In this document: positions 46,601 through 57,754 of the stretch, one piece after another
How the letters are laid out: every line of letters begins with the position of its first letter
How positions within the stretch are numbered: position 1 is the first letter of the stretch
DNA from: Siphonodentalium dalli
Lineage: Eukaryota > Mollusca > Scaphopoda > Gadilida > Siphonodentaliidae
Length of the DNA: 64,000 bases
NCBI GenBank assembly: GCA_032622095.1
Contig: CP136066.1
Coordinates: forward strand, 156,821,152 to 156,885,151
Direction of reading: 5' to 3'
Translations under genes and position numbers: made by a program
Notes under the pieces: model-generated
Told to the model about the DNA's origin: nothing
Databases searched by the model: none
Seen by the model: the letters and a program-made list of their open reading frames with translations, nothing else

Positions 46601-49600
46601 GAACCAAATATCCCATTTAAGGGTAGCAACGGTTGCTAAGCAAATACCACAACTGATCGAATGACATAATTGCACTAACCATTCAGTGGTATGTTTTGCC
46701 TTAATTTAGACAGTGTATAGTCGCATGGTGTTGGTTATGTTGAAAGGGGACACCTACCTGAAACTGTGCAGGCATGATATATGCATGCACGGACCACTGA
46801 TCATTGTAAGATCGGGATACTTTGTCACCCGATCTCGCCTTAGAAACGGTTACTAGGCAACTACCCGAAATTTGCAGGATAAACGAATTCTAGCTTATAA
46901 CGTTGTAATTATACATCAGCGAATTGCGTTTCGATGCAACCAATATCCTAATGTGAAATTAAGATATACCTGACCATGCGCGAGTAAGTCAACTTGATAT
47001 GCGATAGACTTTTTGCTGCATGTGGCACAACAGAGACTGATATTACAGAGACCAGAAACAACGTAATTTCCCGTAACATATCGTGGCCCCATTGTTCAAG
47101 TAAGCTGTCTAGATTGTGTCTACTATACTAACATGTGAAACATGAAACAAAATGTCATATATAGCGCCACATTTAACTTAAACGCATTTTTAAAAATGAA
47201 TTATAGTCTGCGCCCATGCGCATATTTTCCTAGCCATTTCTAGCGGGCAGCCAATCCATATAGACACCTTTGCCAGCGCTGACTTCAATAGGCCAATTTA
47301 AATATATATATTAGTGGGTATGTCGTGTATAAGTACGTTATAAACCATTTATTTGTCATTGCGCTAGTCTGCGCATGCGCGAATAAATCAACTTCATATG
47401 CGATAGACCCTTCCCCATATGTAGCAGAACACTGGTTAATATACACGAGGGTAATTTAAACTGAAATTGTGTGTCTAAATTACGTCTGTTCTGTACACAC
47501 ACGGGGAACACGAAATTATATGCCGTAAATATAGCGGCATAGTTCGCTTAAAATATCGTATGTTTTTGTAGATTATATGCTATGCGCATGCGCATATATT
47601 CTACCCGACACTAGCGGTCAACCATTCCATACGCACCATGGGCGCCGCTGACATATGTGGGGGCAATTTAAATATAAATCAGTGGGTCAGACGCTCGTTA
47701 TACTATATATAAATTTGCTACCGAATCATGTCGTCGCTGCACCGAAATATCGGTGTTACGGGATATAGTCACGGTTCGTTTGCACCTAAATATCGGTGTT
47801 ACGGGTTCAAAGGGTTAACAACATAACACTTTCGCATAATATGTTTATAACATACAATTATTGACTCATTTTTGTGAACGGAACCACTTGTTATGTTTAA
47901 TTTATGACTTGAAAGTTACGATGAAGGTCATACACGTGTCGCTTTAACACCATTTGTGCTGTTTCTTGACAGGGTTCATTAAACTCGCCATTGAAATTGT
48001 AAAAGCTCTGTGCAAATACTGTTATTTGTGAGTGGAGTGTATATTCGTCAGAAGAGCAGTAGTTCTGTGCCAATGGTCTCAATATGGGAGCTTATATTGT
48101 ACATAAATTGCTATGACATGGACATTCTAGTGTACAAATATCGACTTGTGGTGAAAAGTGCCTATTCTGACAAATAATGTGGAAGCTATATAAAACAGAG
48201 GGACCCGGTCTTAATTTGGGTTATTGGTTGTGATTAATTCTGATACAGCGAAAGATTAAATCCTAGTTAGTGAGTTGTAGTTAGTTACGTACTGTGAGTC
48301 GGTGGTTTCTGCAAGCATTGTTCTGAATTTTCAGTGAAAAAAAACCCTTCTACTGATATAGTATGGCCAGTCACTATATAACTTACCATTTGTTTCATGA
48401 TGTTCTTCATCTGGAGCCAAGTTCGATGTCGCCATTGAACTTGCACATTGGTTGTCGCGTAACCCAGCAGTCCATTGAGCTCCATTGCTTGCAGGGCAAT
48501 AGTTGGTCGTCAGGCGTGCTGCGTCAGTATTTTCTACCACTGACCTATAGTAACCTGCAAATGGACAACGACTGCATTTAGTCAACTTAAATGAGGGTGT
48601 CACCGCCCCCCCCCCCCCACGAATCCCGAATATCAGTTAACCCTATCTATACTATACATGGATTCTCCCTGTCAGTTAAAAAATGTGCCGTATTTGCTGA
48701 TGGAATTTTTAGATAATAAGTTCAACAATTGATCGTCGTTTGTTGAACTTATTATATGAACATCTCCTATGGGATAACGACTCATCAATGATGCGCGATT
48801 TAGCATCGAAAGGGTTAACGAAGGGCAGTCATTCCTGCGTACCGACTCAAGGTACTCAATCCGATTCGATGGTCCCCATATAATCAGATTGCAACAACAA
48901 CAACATTTTTTAGAAATGCCGCTTCAGTTATCAGAATCGATTAATTGCCCAAAAATAATGCTAACCACTGTCAACTATAGTATAAAATTACCCGAAACGT
49001 GTTATTTATCAACATGTTGTTCGACGAAATTTTGCCGTATTATCAACAGAAAGCCTCTTCATTTTAGAGTCACACATCTTCATCCGCAATTTGGTCCGAG
49101 GCCGTCGGTTGGTCGACTGTTTGCTGGGCCATTATTAATTCTCGATGGCAAAAAATAATAGATTTCAAAAATCGATATCTAATAACTCTGAGCTTTGATT
49201 GGTGGGTTCCTCGACTCGAATCAGATATGTTTTACCCCCGAATCCAAATAGATAGTAATTGAGAGGCGCTTAATAGGATTATGCATCTTTAAGAAGATAT
49301 AGAATAAAAGTCATTGTTATTTCACAATAATACAGGGGGGGGAATTTCCGGCACAAATCGCCGGAACAAGAATTTTTTCCGCAACTAAAAAAAAAAAATC
49401 CTGCTTTTTTGTTTAGTGTTTTGGCAATGAGTTGGGCTTCAAAACCACTTTGAATGAGAGAAATAATGTAATTCTAACTGGTACACTGACTGCAGGCAGT
49501 TATCGTGTTGTATTTTGTTGCAAATTTTGAAATCCAAGATGGCCGCTGGCAGCCATGTTTTTTTGGCCGAATGACCTCAAAATGACTCATTCCTATTTAC

Positions 49601-52265
49601 TGCCGGAAAAAAAATTGGCGGTGGGGGTGGGTGGGTACAAAAAATGATCCGACCCCCCCCCCCCCCCCCCTGAATAATATGATAATTTTCACACATTTTC
49701 TGAAGTAATGTCCATAACTTCAACATATCAAGATGTATGATACTAAATTTCATTGAACTGTGCCAACTCGGCTATGAAATAATCAAAAGTTTAAACGGAC
49801 ATGGTTCATTCGAACCTCCAAATTGTGTTCTACGTAATTTGGAGGGAAGGATAAATAAACGGACTATTGATATACCGGCATCATATGCTCTTTAAAACAC
49901 TTGCAAATTCACAGCCATTTTTCAGCCGTTTTCAACTTTTCGCCAGAAGTCAGACAAACGCTCTTTATTGCTACTTCCATGTCGCGCTAACGGCGGTTTT
50001 TTGTTTGGAACCCAAACACCGTATTCACAGTTGTATTTTTCATTACACCAATGCGTCTTTTTGCGTTACATAATGCTCGTAGAAAGGTAGTTAAGATATT
50101 TATCGACCTATTTCGATACTGAGAAAAATTCAAAAGCGAATAATTTTATGTGTATTTTGAAGCGCTTTAATAATTTGATGCTATACAAGTTGCGTTATAC
50201 CAGCCTTGTTGTTGAATCGTGAATACCGGTTTAAAATGGGCACATGAATCCCGAGCACCAGTTAAAAGAGGGGTGTGAATATTGTGCACAACTTCTAAAT
50301 AACTTGACACTCCACGTACCAGAAAAGTGGGGACGCCATCCTACATGGGCCTCGGGTATATTAAACTCATCAAAGTTCGCAGGACCCCACCCCCTCTCCA
50401 AATATATACGAGTTCCATTGTTATAAAAGTTTCCCTATATGCATTATCTATATTCGAAAACTAATCCACCCTGTGAATAATGGACATTCAGGTATATGCA
50501 TATACGTTTGTGCTTGAATGAGTATACCAATTGAACTTTTCTTTACTAAATACTCATTGACGAGTAGTTACCTTAGGAATTGTTCAGATAATAAGTTCAA
50601 CAAAACGGCCATTATTATTATCTGAATGTACCCCACCAAAGAATATATATGAATGCTTCTGTACTTGTATTATCTTTTCGGCACATTGTCGTCTGCTCTG
50701 AAGACCTCTCCAAATGAATAATGGGAAAATCCATGAATTAAAAAAGTGTTAAAGTAACATATCTGAATTTTCGAAAATTACAGAACAAATTCTCGAGTAT
50801 ACACAGAACAGAACGTACATGAGTTACCCACATAACAATTATGGTGTTATATATATATAGGTGCAGGAAAAATGAAGAATGTGACTTGGGGTCTTAAATC
50901 ATCTAATTTGCAGTAGCTAATTCCTTTGATAACATTGTCATAACGCGCGATGGGACGAAGAGTAAGTATCACCGCGGTCATCAGGCAACAAACCCATCAA
51001 AATTACTTCCCAATATATAGCCCCCCCCCAATCGCAGGATAATAACCAAAACAAAAACATCATATTAAGTATACAAAACATATAATTGAGAACGCTCTTA
51101 ATATGTACCACTAATTTTTTATATGTTATATTTTGAAAGGGCCTGACAAAGGGTTAAAAATCAATAAAAGTGCCTTTCTGAATATTCCCGACAAGCAAGA
51201 ACGCTCTTTATATTTGGTGGTAAAAATCGCTATAGGAGAATAAAAGATGGATAGTACATCCAATGCACACCAATAGCTCCATCTCCGAGATAAAAAAATA
51301 TATATATATATATACAATCAGATTAAGTCCAAAACATGAACTATGAAAAATACTTGCAATTCACGCCAAAAGTACCCTCCCCATGCAGGATATATGAGGT
51401 ATTAACATCAGTACGAAACATATAATTGAGAACGCTGTATAATATATACGTAATGCATGCTAATGATAGGCGCCGGGTCCACAGATCCTCTTTATAATAT
51501 AGGCTATCATTTGAGAGAACATAACAGAGAGCCTTAACGTGATATGATATAGAAATGGAGAATAATCTTGTTCAACGTAGTTATTTTTTACAATTATTAT
51601 ATCTAAATTGACAACACACACCGTCATTCTTACATATTAATTAAATGCAGTGACTGCCGATGGCGAAATAGTTTTCGTTAGTTTATCGCCGATAGAAGCG
51701 TCCCGATTCGAGTATAGTAAATATTTACAATTTAGCGTAGTTCAGACAATGTTTTCTATGGAGTGGTACGGTCGATTTGTTTTATATTTTCGGTGATGTT
51801 AGTAGAATGCTACATTCCTCGAGTTGGCATAGCACCCGAATACTAACTTATCAGTTCCATGCACCCGAACAAGTACCTAATGTCTCTTTAATTACCTGAT
51901 AAAACTTTCTTTTTTGAAAGTCCATTATGACGGTCAAAATCTCTCGGCAACAAGAGTATAAACGCTCTTTATGTTTTGTGGCAACACTGTCTATTTTCGA
52001 GTATATAAGACGTAAACTCGTACATTTAGTATATAGTGGCGTCAAGTCAAATGACACATGTTTAATGGCATGTATATATACCATGCATGTACAGATGTAC
52101 ATGTAAACACAATATATATGTGGAATGTGTAAAAAAAATAGTCCTATTCCAACTCAAAATCCTTATCAGGAATATCATAGACTTACCTGAGGGGTATGAT
52201 GACCCTCGGAAAGACTCCACATCCAGCATTTCTGAAACTTGTCGCACGGTGCAAAACGTCCTCAT
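42759..52265 (-). CDS. Homeodomain transcription factor, four coding exons (gene-level span)
   Basis: Joining 52187-52265, 48387-48554, 45097-45257 and 42759-43694 gives about 447 codons. The junction phases agree (1, 1, 0), and every intron begins GT and ends AG (GTAAGT/TTTGCAG, GTAAGT/TTTTTCAG, GTGGGT/CTATGTAG). The product has an 82-residue leader, a 60-residue homeodomain and a Ser/Pro-rich C-terminus. A nuclear DNA-binding role follows from the fold. The homeodomain keeps R5, L16, Y25, P26, A35, Q44, W48, F49, Q50, N51 and R53. It has an Antp-like YTRYQ in helix 1 but ends helix 3 in RRRKD. The split between codons 46 and 47 is, from memory, common in PRD-class genes. I cannot place it in a named family. 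The first ATG is the earliest in its frame after a TGA near 52344, but its Kozak context is weak. The introns are full of MITEs. Confidence 0.88.
44640..44742. repeat. Small element related to the AGATAATAAGTTCAACA family
   Basis: TTATTATCTGAACATTTTCTAAGGGAACTAATGTTTAGTAAAGAAAGGGCTAA follows the same order as 38745-38795. The left part is diverged. It lies in intron 3 of the homeobox gene. Confidence 0.45.
44863..44930. repeat. Short hairpin element, copy 5
   Basis: GCCAGGGCATTCTCTTATAT pairs with ATATAAGAGAATGCACTGGC around GGGAGTCTTCCATATGGTGAGCCTCC. The central bases differ from copies 1-4. Confidence 0.85.
44957..45025. repeat. Short hairpin element, copy 6
   Basis: GCCACTGTATTCTCGAATGT at the left and ATTATAAGAGAATGCATTGG at the right pair less well than other copies; the centre is GCGAGGTTCCATATGGGAGACTCGC. 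Confidence 0.7.
45097..45257 (-). CDS. Homeobox gene exon 3: homeodomain residues 1-46
   Basis: This 161-nt exon lies between acceptor CCTTTTTCAG and donor GTGGGTAAAG. It starts with two bases that complete an Asp codon with exon 2 and ends after a Lys codon. The reading frame gives a Pro-rich lead (TPPPPRER), helix 1 with SYTRYQTELL, the turn RYPN, helix 2 with LIAKRVG and the start of helix 3, ITRDQVK. Joined to exon 4 it gives QVKIWFQNRR, the homeodomain signature. The spacing R5-L16-P26-A35-Q44-W48 matches a canonical 60-residue homeodomain without indels. It was missed as an isolated frame because it lacks an ATG. Confidence 0.9.
45319..45424. repeat. 106-bp hairpin in homeobox intron 2
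   Basis: ATCCACACTTTTTTGGTTGG pairs with CCAACCAAAAAGTGTAGAT; the arms also include ATATGGGAATGATCTCAT and its imperfect inverse ATGAGATAATTACCATAT. It begins about 60 bp upstream (in gene direction) of the homeodomain exon acceptor. Confidence 0.8.
45811..46254 (+). mobile_element. TTAA-type MITE, copy 4 (homeobox intron 2)
   Basis: Shares with 6741 and 48848 the order CCCACATATCATCAAATTCC, ATCAGAATCGATCAATTGCC, TTCATCCGCCATTTGGTCCG, GATGGGTGGGTTCCTC and the right end GGATTATGCATCTTTAA. The left terminus is diverged. Confidence 0.7.
46251..47818. mobile_element. 1.56-kb piggyBac-like non-autonomous element
   Basis: TTAA at 46251-46254 and 47815-47818 flanks perfect 12-bp inverted ends, CCCTTTGAACCC and GGGTTCAAAGGG. 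TTAA target duplication with CCC-type termini is typical of piggyBac elements (from memory). The interior has two diverged internal tandem pairs: one with ACGGTTGCTAGGCAACTACC (near 46455 and 46850) and one with TCAACTTGATATGCGATAGA (near 46988 and 47390). No transposase frame was found. It sits in homeobox intron 2. Confidence 0.75.
48387..48554 (-). CDS. Homeobox gene exon 2
   Basis: A 168-nt exon between acceptor TCCATTTGCAG and donor GTAAGT, phase 1 at both ends. It encodes 55 whole codons of acidic, Ser/Thr/Asn-rich sequence (for example SVVENTDAARLTTNYCPAS near its start and NLAPDEEHHETN at its end) with no recognised domain. The phase-1 ends match exon 1 (last base G) and exon 3 (first bases AT), the main reason for assigning it to this gene. 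Two other frames are also open here, so the assignment rests on the splice sites and phases. Confidence 0.8.
48700..48820. repeat. Small element with AGATAATAAGTTCAACA hairpin, copy 2
   Basis: AGATAATAAGTTCAACAATTG pairs with the nearby GTTTGTTGAACTTATTATAT; then GACTCATCAATGATGCG and ATCGAAAGGGTTAA as in 38640-38795. Confidence 0.65.
48848..49292 (+). mobile_element. TTAA-type MITE, copy 5 (homeobox intron 1)
   Basis: Left end AAGGTACTCAATCCGATTCG, right end AGGATTATGCATCTTTAA, with the same interior as copies 1 and 4. Confidence 0.8.
49516..49592 (-). repeat. Isolated fragment of the 160-bp satellite
   Basis: GAAATCCAAGATGGCCGCTGG and CAGCCATG...TTTTTTGGCCGAATGACC are the inverse of the end of a 160-bp satellite unit (13850-13890). 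It lies about 32 kb from the array, in homeobox intron 1. Confidence 0.75.
49600..52186. other. Remainder of homeobox intron 1
   Basis: Contains C-runs near 49653 and 51019, an inverted copy of the AGATAATAAGTTCAACA element at about 50530-50640, and AACGCTCTTTAT motifs near 49968, 51180 and 51962. No further exon was recognised. Confidence 0.4.
52187..52265 (-). CDS. Homeobox gene exon 1 (start codon)
   Basis: 79 coding nucleotides from the ATG at 52265 to donor GTAAGT at 52186-52181, giving 26 codons plus one base (phase 1, matching exon 2). The peptide begins MRTFCTVRQVSEMLDVESF and has no known motif. The frame is open upstream for about 25 codons without another ATG and then closed by TGA near 52344, so this ATG is the most likely start, although its context (T at -3) is poor. 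The 5' UTR and promoter lie to the right; no TATA box was identified. Confidence 0.7.
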
Positions 52266-53766
52266 GCAGTTCACTTCACATGAAAAATAACTGACGAAAT
52301 ACACTTTCACTGGACGTTCCACCGTTACATATGTTTTCAATTTTCAAATTTGAAAGCTGATATCAATATGACCCTAAACAATGAGATGGGCGTGACACTC
52401 TTCGAACTGTCCACTCACGAATGTCCCCAGCATCACCACACAGCCACTCTGGTGGTGGCCGCTTATCGCGGAATTTGTTTGGAAACAAGAATCACATCTG
52501 ATAAACAAATACCAAACGCCAACATCGGCTCTTTGCAGATTTGTGTACAATTTACACCCGGCTTCCGAAACCTTGAAGTTTGATCAGCAATATGTAATAT
52601 ACTGTTAAAGTTTGCCGCGATAACACAATGTAAGCAGCACCTAATCTCTAATGGTTTTAACTGGCTTAATAAGTCATTCAGTTGTTTCGTCTCTGATTGG
52701 TAACAGCCTGCCACTATGGTCGGTACCACATTGTTTTATTAATCCCCTCATAATCTGCGACAAATCACTATTAAAGCCTAATGTGCTACATGTTATGATA
52801 AATCAGGCATACAGTCACAAGGTGTCCATGACATTTTTATTATGCGCAAGCCACTATAATCCGTATACTATAGTATAGGTAATTGGTTGTGCATATATTG
52901 TCAATGAAATTGCGGCAAATTCACCTGTACATCTATACCCATGCTGATGGATGGTATAAGCGGCCCTTTTTGGGGAATCCAAGGTTTTGCAGCAGTTGCT
53001 TTCGTAGATTGAATGCGATAAAAACTACAACAATTAGATGCATATAATGCAACATACCTGTTCAAAATGATAACATGCGAGTTTCACATCATTGTAACTA
53101 TTTGACTCTAGCAAATTTCCATTGACAGATTACAAAATAAACAAAATAATGATTTTGAAAATATAAAACTTAATCAGTTTAAGCATCCGCCCACCCTCTC
53201 CTCGTCTACCCTTCAGCTAACTCCTTGCTCTTATTATTGGTGGCATTTAGCTAGAGTGCTTCTCGTGTGACCCTTCCTTCCTTTCCCCATATTAAAGTTC
53301 GTGTGTTCTGCCCCAATTCCCTGTCCTCTCAAGGCAAAACATGATGATTCTTACCTCTTGAAATAAATCAACAAATCGAGGTGTGTAGGAAAAGGTCTTT
53401 CATGCCCAACAACATTATTCAATGGCATGATTGTCCATGTTTACTCCGACCTACATAGGCTATGATACAGGAAATTTTTCATGAAATTCTTTATTTGTGA
53501 TTCTTTATCGCACACATTTGAGTGATAAATTTTGGAATTATCGATTAAGTGCCTAATAGGTGCTAGTAGGCTATTGCATGGTTGTGCATATTGTCATTGA
53601 AATTGTCACGAATCAAAATCACCAGGGCTTACATCCATTCCGACTGCATGCATGGTAGACAATATAAAAGTTTACTCCCACTCGGGCCAATTGTACGATC
53701 CATGTACAGGAGTGCACAGCTGAATTATTTTCATGAAATTCTTTATTGTTATATATTTCACACTTT
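52266..53766. other. Upstream flank of homeobox gene; one diverged duplicate pair
   Basis: The segments near 52880-53010 and 53580-53740 are diverged copies (GGTTGTGCATAT...TTGTCA(A/T)TGAAATTG). A promoter is expected here but no core element could be assigned by eye. Confidence 0.35.
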
Positions 53767-54204
53767 TTAAAGATACACAATCCGAATTAACACTCCTAAA
53801 TTACTATTTATTTGGCTTGGGGGGGGGGGGTGGACAAATTTGATTCGAGTCTAGTAGCCCATCCATCAAAGCTCAGAGTTATCAGATATCGATTTTTGAA
53901 ATCTGTTATTTCTCACCACATGGAATATTTGACGGCCTAGCAAATATTCGACGAGCCGACCGACATACTATACTACAGTGTGGTCGTGTGAGAATTGAAC
54001 CCGGTAGAAATAGGATACAAGTTGATCCCCAAACTCAACCAGCTTCAACGACCACACTATACTCTCGATACCAAATTGTGTTGCACATAATGTTGATATA
54101 TTACACGTTTTGGAACATTTTATACTAGAGTTTACAGTGGTTACCTTTATTTGTGGGTAATTAATCGATTCTGCATGATATAACTAAAACGTCTTTTGAA
54201 TAAA

Positions 54205-54241
<37 letters not shown>

Positions 54242-54293
54242 GAAATATAAATTATATGTACGGGAACCATCGAATCGGATTCTGTACCTTTAA
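53767..54293 (+). mobile_element. TTAA-flanked MITE, copy 6, with internal (GTT)n
   Basis: TTAAAGATACACAATCCGAA at the left and GGATTCTGTACCTTTAA at the right. The interior contains GTGTGGTCGT, its inverse ACGACCACAC, and a (TTG)n microsatellite at about 54204-54242. Confidence 0.75.
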
Positions 54294-54295
54294 TG

Positions 54296-56140
54296 ATATT
54301 TTTTTGAAATATCGATTGTTTTATCGCTTATTTTAGAGAGAAGAAATGCCACGAGTTATTGCATGATTGATTATTGTCAGATGTTTTAGGATACTTTTAA
54401 ATGTCAATTGTCAAACTCCAGGCAGAATAATCTCCCATCGCTCCGCAGAGATATCACTGCCATACGGACATTTGGTAAGGATTTCTTTCGTGATCTTAGT
54501 TCTTATGTTTTAGGATTAAAATTGTCTATGTCTGGCTCAGTTCATAGTGTTCTTAATACCGAAAGAATTACAATTATTGCAAACTTGTGGTGGTCAAAAT
54601 AAGATAATAGGTGACTAAATATAAATCCGACGATACGTAAAACTAGATGTATCGGTCCGCGAAGTACCATCCTTGTGACAGTGATCTATATCGCAGTGAT
54701 AACGGGGAGGGCGCTGCATGGCGTTTGGTCAGTTGTATATAGTAACCTAAAGATCGCAAAGATGTATTCAATGTTCCAGACCTCTAGTTACAAAAACAAC
54801 ATAACTAATCTAAAATTTAAAGTCGTTTTCTGTTTGATTTATTGAAAAAATGTAGAAAAAGAAAGATGGCATAAAAACTAGTACCAAATAATATCACTTT
54901 GTTATTGAAAATTAAACAAATTTATTTTTGGTGTCCCTCTATAAGACATCGAAGTGATCTTAAATAAATGCATTAACATTAAACATCAAACACAATAACG
55001 GCTATATATATAATACTTGGTTTTATAGAATTTAAATAAATAGTGAAATATGTATCGTTAAAATTAGCATGGAACCCCGAATACATATTTTACTAACTAT
55101 AAGAGTTTCTCCCAAAATACTCCGAAACACGGATCCAAGATGGCGGACATGCGCGGGCGGATACCATGCAGTCTTTGGTCGTGGGTGAGTTTTCTGCATG
55201 CTTATTCAATAGAACACAATGGTCGGTTGGCACCATAATTTTATACAACGTCATTTATATGACGGAAATATAGTCAACTATTAAACAGCTAAGGAATAAG
55301 TGTCGTGCATGACACCTTTGTTATAAATATATAATATATTCCCAATTGCGATGTGTTTTAATTGCCATTTATTACATACTATATCCCTCTTATCGGATAA
55401 AGTTTATTAACTTTCGCATTATCTTTCTGTAAATCCCCATGCGACAAAAGACCCAATATATAGTGTCCTTTCTATGATCCACTATAATCCTACTTCATAT
55501 CGTAACCTACATAAACTTGTATATAATTGAGCCCTGTAATGGGAGCACTTTGGTGTGTAATAATGTTAAGCCACGTGCATGCCTTCTTTGCCTTCGTCAT
55601 CAAATAAAATTACGCTCGTGGATATAATGCTCATTTCGATAAGAAATGCTAATTTGCATCGAAGTCCTCGGATTCACAAGCATGGCCGAAAGAGCAATTG
55701 TAGAAAGAGGAACAAGAAAGAAGATTTGAGAAAGAAGACAACACATTTTTTAGAAGGATCTATAAAGCACAATTTTAAGCCTCTAACTATACACTGAACT
55801 ATTCACACATTTCAACTTCCAACATAAACAGCAGCAACGATAACACAACAATAACAACATCATCACCACCCTCATCAGCTGAGAATTTACCCTCGAAAGA
55901 AAGAAGAAGAAATAATGTGATTTGTGTCAATTTTTTTGGGTAAATGCCATAATATGAGTGGTGACGGTAAGGAACACATCGGTCCTTTCCACTATGCTGG
56001 GGTCAGCCCGCCCCCCAAACTTCGATGATAATTTGTTGATGCACTCTCACACGGCACTCGTAATACGAAGCAATGAACACTTCACACTGAGCCGGTACCT
56101 CCACCCATGCACTATATATATGTTATCTATTATATATTTT
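54296..56140. other. No gene accepted
   Basis: A short frame at 54408-54602 and a basic frame at 55579-55797 (SPRIHKHGRKSNCRKRNKK) were considered. The latter recalls the start of retroelement ORFs but is too short to call. An AAGATGGCGGAC start followed by GTGAGT occurs at 55138-55188. Confidence 0.35.
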
Positions 56141-56149
56141 GGGAAATAT

Positions 56150-57395
56150 GTGTGTGTCTGTCTGTCTGCGCGCCGATTTCGATGAAACTTGGTATGTGGG
56201 GGTACTTTCGACCGGGGAGTGGCATGGGCCTGTTAATTTGCCCGTGCGACATGACCTTGACATTGAAATCGGGTCATTTCAAGGTCAAATGCCCGAGTAT
56301 CACGGGATTTCGATGAAAATTAGTGTATGGGGATACTTTCGTATGGGGAGTGTCGTAAGCCTATTCGTTTGCCCGTGCGACGTGACCTTGAAATTGATTC
56401 AATTCAAGGTCAAATCGCGAATTTGTATGGGATTTCGACGAAATTTTATACGTAGGGTTACTTTTATCCACTGAGTGTTTTGGACGGGTCGAATCGTGAC
56501 CCCGACCTGACCTTGACCTTCAAAATGATCAATTCGTGGTCAAATCGGATAAAACCGGATGGATTTCGACGGGTACTTTTGTCGGGTACTTTTGTCCGGG
56601 CAGTGTTTTGGACGGGTCAAATAGTGACCCCACCTGACCTTGACCTTCAAAATGGACAATTCAAGGTCAAATCGCGCAATTCGCCGAAAAGCCGAGGGAA
56701 ACAGCCCGGACCAATTCAGGGTAAAATCGGGTAAAACCGGATGGATTTCGACGGGTACTTTTGTCGGGTAATTTTGTCCGTGCAGTGTTTTGGGCGGGTC
56801 AAATCGTGACCCCACCTGACCTTGACCTTCAAAATGGACAATTCAAGGTCAAATCGCGCAATTCGCCGAAAAGCAGAGGGGAAACAGCCCGGACGAAGTC
56901 AAGGTCAAATCGCGCAATTCGCCGAAAAGCAGAGGGGAAACAGCCGGACGACGGGTACTTTTGTCCGGGCAGTGTTTTGGACGGGTCAAATCGTGACCCC
57001 ACCTGACCTTGACCTTCAAAATGGACAATTCAAGGGTGCGACGTGACCTTGACCTTGAAATCGGGCAAAATGATCAATTCCAGGTCAAATATGGTAAAAC
57101 CGGATAGATTTCGACGGGTACTTTTGTCGGGTACTTTTGTCCGGGCAGTGTTTTGGACGGTTCAAATCGTGACCCCACCTGACCTTGACCTTCAAAATGA
57201 TCAATTCGAGGTCAAATCGGGTAAAACCGGATGCATTTCGGCGGGTATTTATGTCGGGTACTTTTGTCCGGGCAGTGTTTTGGACGGGTCAAATCGTGAC
57301 CCCACCTGACCTTCAAAATGGACAATTCAAGGTCAAATCGCGCAATTCGCCGAAAAGCAGAGGGGAAACAGCCCGGACGAAGTCGGGTCCACCTG
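56150..57395 (+). repeat. CAAGGTCAAAT satellite array
   Basis: Units carry GATTTCGATGAAA(C/A)TT, ACTTTTGTCCGGGCAGTGTT, TGGACGGGTCAAATCGTGAC, CCCACCTGACCTTGACCTTC and AATTCAAGGTCAAATCGCG. Unit lengths vary (about 130-200 bp) because internal blocks such as CGCCGAAAAGCAGAGGGGAA are duplicated or lost. All frames here are repeat translations. Confidence 0.9.
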
Positions 57396-57754
57396 CTAGT
57401 ACATATATATTTACGTACTAAGTGTGATTATCACTAAATCCAGCATTCTGATTGGTCGGCGCCCACGTGGCTAGTTGCAATTATTTCTCGGTGAACGCGC
57501 AACAGCTCATAACTGCAGCCACATAATTACATCGACGCGTCATAGGTTTGGGAAAGACGAACGCGTAATGTTTTGGGCGCATTTGGACTCGCGCAGGATT
57601 GACTTAATAAATCATCGGGTTTCAATATAAAGAGAAATTGTTCCTGTTAACTTTTGCCAAGGGTGGTATGGGATATTTTGGGCTGGTTTTGTCACGATAA
57701 ACTTTTCGATTTAAATACATTTACAAAAGTGGCTTTTTCGCTGAATGTATATAA

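Noticed and set aside
48285-48603. Two other minus-strand frames over the homeobox exon 2
   Set aside because: Neither agrees in phase with the splice sites that join exons 1 and 3; the chosen frame does.
55138-55188. Candidate first coding exon: AAGATGGCGGAC start, 15 codons, then GTGAGT
   Set aside because: AAGATGGCGG is also a common motif of the palindrome and satellite families here, and no matching downstream exon was found.
55579-55797. Basic frame containing SPRIHKHGRKSNCRKRNKK, possibly a retroelement ORF start
   Set aside because: Only 72 codons, no reverse transcriptase or endonuclease motif follows, and no target duplication could be seen.
56139-57421. Overlapping frames with GTFVRAVFWTGQIVTPPDLDLQ-type repeats
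   Set aside because: Translations of the CAAGGTCAAAT satellite; several frames are open simultaneously.
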